Source of the DNA: Pelagibacterales bacterium SAG-MED05
Lineage (GTDB): Bacteria; Pseudomonadota; Alphaproteobacteria; Pelagibacterales; Pelagibacteraceae
Assembly: GCA_014654415.1 (NCBI GenBank)
Contig: JACWDC010000002.1
Location: forward strand, 1 to 64,000
Length of the DNA stretch: 64,000 nt
Direction: 5' to 3'
The position numbers were made by a program, and so were the translations under genes. The notes under the pieces are model-generated. The model was not told the DNA's origin. It did no database searches and saw nothing but the letters and a program-made list of their open reading frames with translations. This document shows, piece after piece, positions 15,254 through 23,770 of this stretch (positions are counted from its first letter, which is position 1; each line of letters opens with the position of its first letter).

Positions 15254-16984
15254 TTATTTCCAAGCGTCTTTAAATGCTACGGTTTTTCCTTTAGGTTTTT
15301 CATCAACTTTAGCTTTTGGCGAACCAGCTTTATTTAACCAATAAGAAGCTTCTCTTGGTTTATTAAGTCTAGGTCCACATCCACCGTATGCGTTACTACC
15401 TTTATCAGCAGCTTCCATACGTGACATTACTAAGTCCATCTCATCTGCAAGACGATCCATAGTTTGTTGTGGTGTAAATGTACCAGAGTTAACTTCTCCG
15501 ATGTGCTGCCACCATAATTGTGCTAGCTTCGGATAATCTGGAACGTTGATACCTGTTGGTGACCATACATTTCTATTGTCTGATCTATAGAACTCGATAA
15601 GTCCACCTAGTTCAGGCGCTCTCTTAGTAAAGTGTTTGTTGTTAACAGTACTTTTTCTTACGAAAGTTAAACCAACATCAGCTTTTTTAAGAGATACAGT
15701 TTTTGAAACTGTAAATTGAGCATACAACCATGCAGCTTTTCTTCTTTCAACGTCTGTAGACTTAAACATAGTCCATGATCCAACGTCTTGATATCCAAGC
15801 TTCATACCTTGTTCCCAATAAGGTCCTTTAGGTGATGGGCCCATTCTCCATAAAGGCATACCATCTTTATCAACTACTTTGTTGTTAGGATTTTTTCCTA
15901 CTAAAGAAGCTGTAAAAGCTGTGTACCAGAAAATTTGCTGAGCAACATTTCCTGAAGAAAGAGATGGTAAAGACTGATAAAAGTCCATTGCTGCTGCTCC
16001 CGGAGGTGCATAAGCTCTTAACCACTCATCCCATTTTCTAATTGCGTAAACTGCGGCTGGACCATTTGTAGCTCCACCACGTGATACGTTAGCACCAACT
16101 GGGTTACAAGAACCTTTTTCCATTCTAATTCCCCACTCGTCTACAGGTACTCCATTAGGCAGACCTTTACTTCCTGCACCAGCCATTGATAGCCATGCAT
16201 CAGTCATTCTCCAACCTAAGTCAGGAGCTCTTTTACCGTAGTCCATATGACCATAAATATTAACACCGTCTATTTTCTTTACATCCTCTGAAAAGAATTT
16301 TGCGATATCTTCATAAGCAGACCAGTTTACTGGTACACCTAAATCATAACCATATTTTGCTTTAAATTGTTTTTTGATCTCAGGTCTGTCAAACCAATCT
16401 TTTCTAAACCAATAAAGGTTAGCAAATTGTTGGTCTGGTAACTGATAAAGGTTTCCATCTGGACCCGTCGTAAATTGAAGTCCAATAAAATCTTTAAGAT
16501 CTAAAGTTGGTAAAGTAACATCTTTACCTTCCCCTTTCATCCACTCAGTTAAGTTTACAGCTTGTTGCATACGCGCATGCGTACCAATTAAGTCTGAGTC
16601 ATTTACATACGCGTCGTAAATACTTACGTTCGTTTGCATTTGTGTTTGTACAGCCATTACAACATCACCTTCTCCGATGATTTGGTGTTGCACTTTGATG
16701 CCAGTTATATCTTCAAACGCTTTTGTAAGAGTTTTAGACTCATACACGTGAGTAGGTATTCCCTCAGAAACTACTTTTAAAGACATTCCCTTGAATGGCT
16801 TTGCAGCGTTATGGAACCAATTTAATTCTTTCTCTCTATCTTTTGCAGATAGTACTGAAAGACTAAACTCACCATCAGACCATTTCTTAATTGCTGCAGC
16901 ATGTCCGTCTGCAAATGCATTAGAAATAGTTACGATTGAAAATGAAACAGCAACAGCTATTATAGTTTTAAATGTTTTAAACAT
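15254..16984 (-). CDS. glpV: Glycerol ABC transporter, periplasmic binding protein GlpV
   Basis: A 576-residue periplasmic protein when started at ATG 16984, which has a clear GGGAGA Shine-Dalgarno seven bases upstream and gives a good signal peptide (MFKTFKTIIAVAVSFSIVTI, cleavage near NAFA-DG). A frame extending 31 codons further upstream lacks these features. The mature protein has an extracellular-binding-protein fold, with VVSEGIPTHVYESKTLTKAFE and many Trp/Tyr residues. Length matches the unusually large GlpV type. It delivers glycerol to GlpPQ. It stands alone between a 105-base upstream gap with a palindrome and a downstream hairpin, so it probably has its own promoter and high expression. 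Confidence 0.9.
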   Translation of the reverse strand: MFKTFKTIIAVAVSFSIVTISNAFADGHAAAIKKWSDGEFSLSVLSAKDREKELNWFHNAAKPFKGMSLKVVSEGIPTHVYESKTLTKAFEDITGIKVQHQIIGEGDVVMAVQTQMQTNVSIYDAYVNDSDLIGTHARMQQAVNLTEWMKGEGKDVTLPTLDLKDFIGLQFTTGPDGNLYQLPDQQFANLYWFRKDWFDRPEIKKQFKAKYGYDLGVPVNWSAYEDIAKFFSEDVKKIDGVNIYGHMDYGKRAPDLGWRMTDAWLSMAGAGSKGLPNGVPVDEWGIRMEKGSCNPVGANVSRGGATNGPAAVYAIRKWDEWLRAYAPPGAAAMDFYQSLPSLSSGNVAQQIFWYTAFTASLVGKNPNNKVVDKDGMPLWRMGPSPKGPYWEQGMKLGYQDVGSWTMFKSTDVERRKAAWLYAQFTVSKTVSLKKADVGLTFVRKSTVNNKHFTKRAPELGGLIEFYRSDNRNVWSPTGINVPDYPKLAQLWWQHIGEVNSGTFTPQQTMDRLADEMDLVMSRMEAADKGSNAYGGCGPRLNKPREASYWLNKAGSPKAKVDEKPKGKTVAFKDAWK

Positions 16985-17037
16985 TAATTCTCCCGTTGTT
17001 GTTAGTTTTTTTATTATTTTTATTAATTGAAACAAAA

Positions 17038-17052
17038 TACAATTAAATTGTA
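17038..17052. promoter_or_regulatory. 15-bp palindrome upstream of glpV (candidate operator)
   Basis: TACAATTAAATTGTA is a perfect inverted repeat with one central base, 54 bases before the glpV start in the 105-base gap after glpK. On the minus strand a direct repeat TTTCAAG occurs twice just upstream of it. The position is right for a regulator controlling glpV, but the protein that binds is not identifiable here. Confidence 0.4.
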
Positions 17053-17089
17053 CAGAGCTATTTCTTGAAAAATACAACTTGAAATTGAT

Positions 17090-18571
17090 TTAATTTATTA
17101 AAGCTCTCTTTATTGCTTTTGACCATCCTAATAGAAGAGATTTTCTATTATAGTTTTTCATTTTTGGAATAAATTTTTTTTCTAGACTCCAATTTTTTGC
17201 AATATCTTTTAAAGACTTATACGTGCCTATTTTTAAACCAGCCATAAAAGCTGCTCCTAAGGCTGTCGTTTCATGAACTTTGGGTCTATAAACCTTGACG
17301 TTAACTACATCTGATAAAAATTGAGAAAACCAATTATTCATAACCATTCCTCCATCTACTTTAACCATCCTTGGTCGTAAACCATCATGTTTCATCGCTT
17401 CGAATAAATCATAAGTTTGATAAGCAACTGATTCTATAGTTGCTCTAATAATTTCCTTTGGTCCAGTATCTCTTGTTAATCCACTTAGAACACCTCGGGA
17501 GTTTTGATTCCAGTATGGCGCTCCCATACCTGTAAATGCTGGTACTAAGTAAACATCTTTATTTTCTTTTAAAGACTTTAATATTTTTTCGGTCTCATCA
17601 GCTTTTTTAAAGAAATTCATTCGATCTCTTAACCATTGAACGCCAGCTCCCGCAATAAAAATAGATCCCTCCATTGCATAAGTTGTTTTACCATTAATTC
17701 TATATGCGATGGTCGTTAACAATCTATTTTTAGAGTATATTTTTTTATTGCCTGTATTTAATAATACAAAAGCACCTGTTCCATAAGTGCTTTTTAAAGA
17801 CCCCGGTTCAAAACAACATTGGCCTATAGCCGCTGATTGTTGGTCTCCAACCACACCTGTAATTGGAATCGATTTACCCGTAATTGAAGGATGTGTAGAA
17901 CCGTAGTCATCGGCACAATTTTTTACATCAGGAAGAATATGTTTTTTAATTTTTAATATACTTAAAATTGTATCATCCCATTCATTTGTAGAAATATTAT
18001 AAATCATTGTTCTACTTGCATTAGTAGCGTCTGTTGCATGTGTTTTACCTTTTGTTAATCTCCAAATTAAAAAACTATCTATAGTTCCAAACATAAGTTG
18101 TTTTTTATTCATTAATTTTTTAGCTAATGGGACATTGTCTAATATCCATTTTATTTTAGTCCCAGAAAAGTAAGAATCTATTGGTAATCCAGTTTTATTA
18201 AAAATAAGAGTTTCTTTATTTTGATTTTTTAATTTTTTACAATAATCTGCTTGTCTTCGATCTTGCCAAACAATTGCCCTATAAACAGTTTTTCCAGTTT
18301 TTTTATCCCATAGAACTGTAGTTTCTCTTTGGTTGGTAATTCCAATTGTTAATATTTTTCCTTTGAATTTTTTAGCTTTTAGAATTACATCCTTAAGAAC
18401 TTTTTTAGTAGTATTCCAAATTTCTTCTGGATCATGTTCTACCCATCCACTTTTTGGGAAATATTGTGTAAATTCTTTTTGAGAAGAAAATACTGGCTTA
18501 CCTTTTAAATCAAATAAAATTGCTCTATTAGATGTTGTGCCAGCATCTATTGAAATAATAAATTTTCTCAT
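17090..18571 (-). CDS. glpK: Glycerol kinase
   Basis: A 493-residue FGGY-family kinase that phosphorylates glycerol to sn-glycerol-3-phosphate in the cytoplasm. It begins with the phosphate-binding motif ISIDAGTTSNRAI; substrate-site motifs include ITNQRETTVLWD, PIDSYFSGTKIKW and GVVGDQQSAAIGQ; the C-terminal actin-like half has FTGMGAPYWNQNSRG and VDGGMVMNNWFSQF. Full family length. It overlaps the G3P dehydrogenase gene by four bases and precedes the transporter genes, which traps imported glycerol. Feedback features cannot be judged. Confidence 0.97.
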   Translation of the reverse strand: MRKFIISIDAGTTSNRAILFDLKGKPVFSSQKEFTQYFPKSGWVEHDPEEIWNTTKKVLKDVILKAKKFKGKILTIGITNQRETTVLWDKKTGKTVYRAIVWQDRRQADYCKKLKNQNKETLIFNKTGLPIDSYFSGTKIKWILDNVPLAKKLMNKKQLMFGTIDSFLIWRLTKGKTHATDATNASRTMIYNISTNEWDDTILSILKIKKHILPDVKNCADDYGSTHPSITGKSIPITGVVGDQQSAAIGQCCFEPGSLKSTYGTGAFVLLNTGNKKIYSKNRLLTTIAYRINGKTTYAMEGSIFIAGAGVQWLRDRMNFFKKADETEKILKSLKENKDVYLVPAFTGMGAPYWNQNSRGVLSGLTRDTGPKEIIRATIESVAYQTYDLFEAMKHDGLRPRMVKVDGGMVMNNWFSQFLSDVVNVKVYRPKVHETTALGAAFMAGLKIGTYKSLKDIAKNWSLEKKFIPKMKNYNRKSLLLGWSKAIKRALIN

Positions 18572-19614
18572 CTAAAAGATTCCCAATCTAAATCTAACTT
18601 TTTATCTTCAACAATTGCATTGATCATTCCAAGCATCAAAGGTAATTTTTTATTATCAAAATCCTCTTTTACTTTTTTTCCAATTTCAATAGCTAAATCT
18701 GCACCTTCAACTGTAACTTTTTCCATTTTTGTTTTCTTTGCTTTCAAAAAAGTTAAACCTTCGCCTATATAGGAACCCATCTTTGCATTTCTTCCTCCAC
18801 CAGAACTTACGTAGAGATCACCTAATCCGGCTAACCCTTTGACAGTTTCCTTTTTACCTTTAAGATGCTCAACAAATATTTCCATTTCATAAATAGATTG
18901 TTTGATTAATGCAGAAGCAGTATTTAAATAATTTTTCTCCCTAATTGCATCTGACGCATTAGTGCTACATAGTCCTTTTGCAGCTCCTACAGCCATTGAA
19001 AAAATATTTTTTATCGCTGCAGAAACTTCAACTCCATTTATATCGTCAGAGTAAGAAGTATGATAATAACTAGTATTAAGCATGTTGGCTATTTTCTTTG
19101 CGGTTTGAATTTCTTTATTAGCAATTACAATACTGCTATGGACTCTATTTGCTAAACCAGTTGCAAGACAAGGTCCTCCGACAGCTGAGATATTTGTTTT
19201 AGAGATTCCTTTGTATGATAATAATCTTTTAAGTTTATCGACTAATAATTCATACTTGTTTTCATAAATACTCAGTCCTTTAGTTAACATAAGCAAATTA
19301 GGAAGATTGTCAGCTTTATAAAATTGACTTAGTTGATCTGCAACCCATTCTATTCCTTTTGAACTTACGCCTAAAACTACTAAGTCAACATTAGATTTTA
19401 GCAATTCGTTGAATTTTTCAAATTTAAAAATTTTAATTCCTTCTGGAATTTGAGTATTGAGTCCTGAATGAAAATTTTTATTTCTTTTTAAATTATCAAT
19501 GAATTCATTTTCTAAATGTGTGCCAATAATATTAACATCATGATTATTATCTAAACAAGGCAAAGCAAAAGCAGAGCCCATAGCACCAGCACCTATTATT
19601 ATAATTTTAGACAT
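18568..19614 (-). CDS. NAD(P)-dependent glycerol-3-phosphate dehydrogenase (GpsA-like)
   Basis: A 348-residue soluble dehydrogenase interconverting glycerol-3-phosphate and dihydroxyacetone phosphate. It starts with a Rossmann motif IIIIGAGAMGSAFA; the substrate domain has GPCLATGLANR, NGVEVSAAIKNIFSMAVG (with the catalytic Lys region), and GLAGLGDLYVSSGGGRNAKMG. This is the GpsA family, not the FAD enzyme GlpD. Because it overlaps glpK and is next to glycerol uptake genes, I infer it works in the catabolic direction. A separate biosynthetic gpsA may exist elsewhere, so I leave the symbol open. Confidence 0.9.
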   Translation of the reverse strand: MSKIIIIGAGAMGSAFALPCLDNNHDVNIIGTHLENEFIDNLKRNKNFHSGLNTQIPEGIKIFKFEKFNELLKSNVDLVVLGVSSKGIEWVADQLSQFYKADNLPNLLMLTKGLSIYENKYELLVDKLKRLLSYKGISKTNISAVGGPCLATGLANRVHSSIVIANKEIQTAKKIANMLNTSYYHTSYSDDINGVEVSAAIKNIFSMAVGAAKGLCSTNASDAIREKNYLNTASALIKQSIYEMEIFVEHLKGKKETVKGLAGLGDLYVSSGGGRNAKMGSYIGEGLTFLKAKKTKMEKVTVEGADLAIEIGKKVKEDFDNKKLPLMLGMINAIVEDKKLDLDWESFR

Positions 19615-19615
19615 A

Positions 19616-21028
19616 TTAGTCTTTAAAAAATATTTTTTTGATAATTAAAAAAAAAGATATTAACTCAATTTTTCCAATAATCATAAAAATAATCAAACTT
19701 ATTTTTGATGTTGTTAGTAAATTTGCAAAATTCATATCTTCTATTCCAAACATTGCTGAGGTTGTCGTGTTAGTAATTGTTAGAATAGATAACTTAAATG
19801 ATTTTTCAAAGCCTATATTATCAACTATCAAGATTCCAGAAAGAATAAATAAACTTATAAAAAAAGAGATAAATATTAAAAAAGAAATTTTAATATTATC
19901 ATCTGTAATTTTTTTTTCTGAATCAAATATATTTTTATTTATTATACTGTTAGGACTGATCAACTTAATAATTTCTGTTGAAGCAGTTTTTAAAAGCACA
20001 TAAATTCTCATAAATTTTATTCCTGATGTATTTGATATTAAAGATCCTCCTACAATACTGATTAATATAAAATATAAACTTAAGTTATTATTAGAATTTA
20101 TTAATGATAATCCTGAATTACTTAAACTGCTTAAAACACTTATTATTATATTTAATCCACTATAATTATTTAAATATACTAATAAAATAAAGAAAACAGA
20201 CAATGTAATTAAGTAAAAATCTTCTTTATGTTCTCTAATAATAATTTTTTTTTGAAAAATGTTTAAGATCAAGAAAAAATTTAACATCGATATCAACAAA
20301 GATAATATAAATACTAATTTCTGTGGGTTTGATCGAATGATCTTACCAAGTGAGTCGGTTGGTATAAATCCTCCAGCAGAAATCAAACTCATACTAAGAT
20401 TTAAAGAATTAAACATTCTCACTTCTGAAATATTCAATAATAAAAAAATAATAAAACTTAATGTCGAGTAAAGAATGAAGATTTTAAGCAAAAGATCTTT
20501 AATATTGCTTTCTGAGTTGATTCTAACATCTCCTGAATATGTTAAATCATTCATCTTATATCTAAATTGTTTATTTGAAAAAATAAGAATCAAAAAAAAT
20601 AAAAAATATAAACCACCTATCCATTGAGAAGATGAACGCCACAATATCAAGGTTGGATCAAGATATTTAATATTACTAAAAACAGAAAAACCGGTTCCAG
20701 TAAGACCTGAAATTGACTCAAATATAGAATTTAAGAAAGTCACCTGATAATTACTCAGATAGAAAGGTAGGGCAATAAGTACAGGGATAATCAAATAAAC
20801 TAAAACTATTAATAATAATTGTTCTATAAAATTAATTCTTTTTTGTGATTTTTTTCCAATAAATAAAAGACCTGAACCAGTTAAAAATGAAACGATTAAA
20901 GTAATAAGATAAGAGTTGATGCTTAAAAAATAATCAAAATAAGAAGAGTATAAGATATTTATAAATGCTAAAATGCTTATAGGAAAACAAAATAAACTTA
21001 GATAATAACTGATGCCTTTAAAATTCAT
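19616..21028 (-). CDS. trkH: Potassium uptake protein, TrkH-type membrane subunit
   Basis: A 470-residue, strongly hydrophobic inner-membrane protein with about ten or more helices. The pore-loop regions I can read are SLTGTGFS (near 109), SAGGFIPTDS (near 217), SSLSNSGLS (near 293) and TITNTTTSAMFG (near 430). The region that is normally GGCAGSTGGG-IK reads GGSLISNTSGIKFMR here, a diverged version. It conducts K+ under control of the cytoplasmic TrkA. trkA lies two bases upstream in the same direction, so the two are one unit. Extension into gpsA-like/glpK by 1-base spacing suggests a longer operon. Confidence 0.88.
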   Translation of the reverse strand: MNFKGISYYLSLFCFPISILAFINILYSSYFDYFLSINSYLITLIVSFLTGSGLLFIGKKSQKRINFIEQLLLIVLVYLIIPVLIALPFYLSNYQVTFLNSIFESISGLTGTGFSVFSNIKYLDPTLILWRSSSQWIGGLYFLFFLILIFSNKQFRYKMNDLTYSGDVRINSESNIKDLLLKIFILYSTLSFIIFLLLNISEVRMFNSLNLSMSLISAGGFIPTDSLGKIIRSNPQKLVFILSLLISMLNFFLILNIFQKKIIIREHKEDFYLITLSVFFILLVYLNNYSGLNIIISVLSSLSNSGLSLINSNNNLSLYFILISIVGGSLISNTSGIKFMRIYVLLKTASTEIIKLISPNSIINKNIFDSEKKITDDNIKISFLIFISFFISLFILSGILIVDNIGFEKSFKLSILTITNTTTSAMFGIEDMNFANLLTTSKISLIIFMIIGKIELISFFLIIKKIFFKD

Positions 21029-21030
21029 TA

Positions 21031-22404
21031 CTAAATAGAGCTAACGCTAAAAATACTCTCTACTTCTTTTAATTGTTCTCTTTTTGCAAGAAAAACTACA
21101 AGATCATCTTGTTCGAAAATGAAGTTTGATTTTGGAATAATAACCTGTTCTTTTCTGACAATCGCACCTACTCTAATATCTTCAGGTAAATTTGAGTCTC
21201 TAATTTTTTTATTTAATAATTCTGATTTTTCTAAAATTTTAGCTTCAATAAATTCATATTGCCCATCAAGAAGTGAATAAACAGTTCCTATTGTTCCTCT
21301 GTGAACATGCTCCATAATTCTCGAAACAGTTGTCATCCTCGGATCAACAAGGTCATCAATATTTAAAGAGTCCTGTAATAAGTTGTAATTTGTCTTATTA
21401 ACTATAGCTATAGTTCTTTTCTTTAAACCTTTTTTTTCTGCCAATACACATGCCATCATATTGTTTTCATCATCATTAGTTAAAGCAAGTACGGTTTCTG
21501 AGTCTTCTAAGTTTGCTTCCTTGAGAATATCTTCATCTAAAGCGTCACCATTAATAACAATTGAAGATGAAAGTTCGTTAGCAATTTCTTCAGCTCTTTT
21601 TTTATCTTTTTCTATTATTTTTACTCTTGTATCTTCAAAATTAGTCTCTAGCATCTTAGCTAGGTTCAAACCAATATTCCCCCCTCCAATTATTAGAATA
21701 TTTTTTGATATTTTTTCTTCATGGCCAAATGCTTTAAGAATTATATTTAATTGGTCGCTACTTATCACGACATATACATTGTCGCCATCTAACATTTTAT
21801 CTTCTTTTTTTAGATATATAAATTTTTCTTTTCTTACTGCTCCTAAAATATTTGCCTTAAAGTCAGGAAATTTTTTAGTTAAATCTTTCAAAGGTATACC
21901 TTTAATTGGACAGTTTTTTTCGATTGATATTTCTAACATTTTTACTTTATCATTTGCGAAAGGCACATTATCTAAAGCTCCTGGTGCCTCCAATCTTCTA
22001 TATAAAGATTTAGCCACTTCAAGTTCTGGAGAGATAATTACATCTATAGGAATATTTGATTTATTGTAAAGTTTACCCCATTTTCCCTCTAAAAAATCTT
22101 TAGTTCTAATACGTGCTATTTTTTTTGAAACATTAAACAATGAACTAGCTAATTGACAAACAATCATGTTTGTTTCATCATTTCTAGTAACAGCAATCAC
22201 CATATCTGCTTTTTCAGCTCCTGCATTTTCGAGAACAGTTGGTAGTGTAGCTCGCCCAACGATTCCTTTAACATCTTGGGTGTCGTTAATTTTCTTTATA
22301 TCCTCAGAAGATTGATCAATAACAGTCACTGAATGACCTTGTGCTGATAATTGTTTGCTTATTGAAAAGCCGACCTTACCGGCTCCACATATAATTATAT
22401 TCAT
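21031..22404 (-). CDS. trkA: Trk potassium uptake regulator TrkA
   Basis: A 457-residue cytoplasmic regulator with two RCK_N Rossmann domains: the first starts IIICGAGKVGFSISKQL and the second ILIIGGGNIGLNLAKMLE near 235. Each is followed by an RCK_C regulatory domain. It binds NAD(H) and nucleotides and gates TrkH. Length matches full-length TrkA. It starts one base after the ntrX stop, an arrangement (ntrYX-trkA) that is ancestral in Alphaproteobacteria. Confidence 0.96.
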   Translation of the reverse strand: MNIIICGAGKVGFSISKQLSAQGHSVTVIDQSSEDIKKINDTQDVKGIVGRATLPTVLENAGAEKADMVIAVTRNDETNMIVCQLASSLFNVSKKIARIRTKDFLEGKWGKLYNKSNIPIDVIISPELEVAKSLYRRLEAPGALDNVPFANDKVKMLEISIEKNCPIKGIPLKDLTKKFPDFKANILGAVRKEKFIYLKKEDKMLDGDNVYVVISSDQLNIILKAFGHEEKISKNILIIGGGNIGLNLAKMLETNFEDTRVKIIEKDKKRAEEIANELSSSIVINGDALDEDILKEANLEDSETVLALTNDDENNMMACVLAEKKGLKKRTIAIVNKTNYNLLQDSLNIDDLVDPRMTTVSRIMEHVHRGTIGTVYSLLDGQYEFIEAKILEKSELLNKKIRDSNLPEDIRVGAIVRKEQVIIPKSNFIFEQDDLVVFLAKREQLKEVESIFSVSSI

Positions 22405-22405
22405 T

Positions 22406-23770
22406 TTAGTTTATGCCTTTTATTCCTAAAGATTTTAACTTTCTATGAAGCGCAGATCTCTCCATTCCAATAAAATCTGCTGTTTTAGAAATATTGCCAT
22501 GATTTTTTTTTAATTGTGTAATTAAATACTCTTTTTCAAAATGTTCTCTTGCTTCTTTTAATGGTGAAGCGAAAGATTTTTCCAAAATATTCTTATCACT
22601 TTCAGTCGATGAAGAAGAAACTAAAACATCGTTCATCAATTTACTGATATTTTCTTTGCTTTCATTCGCAGATAAAATAGTAACTCTTTCAACTAAATTT
22701 CTTAATTCTCTTACATTACCTGGCCAATGATATGTGTATAAATTATCATTATTAATATCAATTTTAGACAATTGAACGCCATTAATTTCAGAGAGTTTTT
22801 CTTTAAAGTAATCAATTAACAAAGGAATGTCTTCAGTTCTTGAAGAAAGTGAGTTTAATCCAATTGGAACTACATTTAAACGATGAAATAAGTCTTCTCT
22901 AAATTTTCCTGACTCAACTAATTCTTTTAAATCTTTTGATGTGGATGAAATAAGTCGGATGTTTACATTAATATATTGAGAACCATTCAAACGTTTAAAT
23001 TTTTGATCAATTAAAACTCTTAAAATATTGGCTTGAGTTTCAAAGGGGATTTCTGAGACTTCGTCTATTAATAGAGTTCCTTTATTAGCTCTTTCTAATG
23101 CTCCTGAAGATATGTTTCCATCAAACTCTTCACCGAATAACTCTTTCTCATATGTTTTTTCTTTAAGTAATGCAGCATTCAAAATAACAAAAGATTCTTT
23201 TGATCTTGGAGAGTTTTTATGTATTTTTCTTGCAATTAGTTCCTTGCCTGATCCAGTGGGTCCAGAGATTAAAACTCTACTTTCTGATGAAGATAATTTC
23301 TCAATAGTCTTTTTAATTCTTGTAATTACAGGGCTTTTACCTATTAGTTCAAAAGAGTGAAATAATTTATTTTCAATAATATCTTTTTCTTGTTTTAAAT
23401 ATGCTGTTTCTAAAGCTCTTTTAACGTAATTTAATATTTTTTCTGTAGAAAATGGTTTTTCAATAAATTCATAAGCACCTAATCTTATTGCCTCTACAGC
23501 TATTTGAACAGTTGCATGACCTGAAATCATAATTACAGGCGTCAACTTATTTTTTTTTATAATTAATTTTAAAAGATCAATTCCATCTTTATCTGTCTTG
23601 TCTAATTTTATATCAACAATAGCTAAATCAGGTAGTTTTTTATTTATCTCCAAAACTGCTTGGTCATAATTAGCTGCGGAACGAATATTAAAATTCTGCT
23701 CTTTTAAAATATTACAAATTAAAAAGCGTATGTCTGGATTATCGTCGATAACTAAGATTTCTTTATGCAT
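22406..23770 (-). CDS. ntrX: Response regulator NtrX (no GAFTGA loop)
   Basis: A 454-residue regulator with a receiver domain (LVIDD at 6-10, phosphoryl Asp53, Lys near 105), an AAA+ domain with Walker A GPTGSGKE (170-177) and Walker B GTLLIDEVSE (231-240), and a C-terminal Fis-type helix-turn-helix (ISKTADFIGMERSALHRKLK). The sigma-54-contacting GAFTGA loop is absent: residues 210-225 read ELFGEEFDGNISSGAL. Members of the NtrX family in Alphaproteobacteria also lack it, so this is likely a DNA-binding regulator that does not act through sigma-54. It overlaps ntrY by eight bases. Confidence 0.94.
   Translation of the reverse strand: MHKEILVIDDNPDIRFLICNILKEQNFNIRSAANYDQAVLEINKKLPDLAIVDIKLDKTDKDGIDLLKLIIKKNKLTPVIMISGHATVQIAVEAIRLGAYEFIEKPFSTEKILNYVKRALETAYLKQEKDIIENKLFHSFELIGKSPVITRIKKTIEKLSSSESRVLISGPTGSGKELIARKIHKNSPRSKESFVILNAALLKEKTYEKELFGEEFDGNISSGALERANKGTLLIDEVSEIPFETQANILRVLIDQKFKRLNGSQYINVNIRLISSTSKDLKELVESGKFREDLFHRLNVVPIGLNSLSSRTEDIPLLIDYFKEKLSEINGVQLSKIDINNDNLYTYHWPGNVRELRNLVERVTILSANESKENISKLMNDVLVSSSSTESDKNILEKSFASPLKEAREHFEKEYLITQLKKNHGNISKTADFIGMERSALHRKLKSLGIKGIN

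Noticed and set aside
16985-17077. N-terminal 31-residue extension of glpV
   Set aside because: The downstream ATG has a strong Shine-Dalgarno and a proper signal peptide; the extension covers the likely operator and promoter.
21461-22069. 202-residue plus-strand frame
   Set aside because: It lies entirely antisense to trkA, with a Ser/Phe-rich composition typical of reverse-strand shadows of AT-rich genes.
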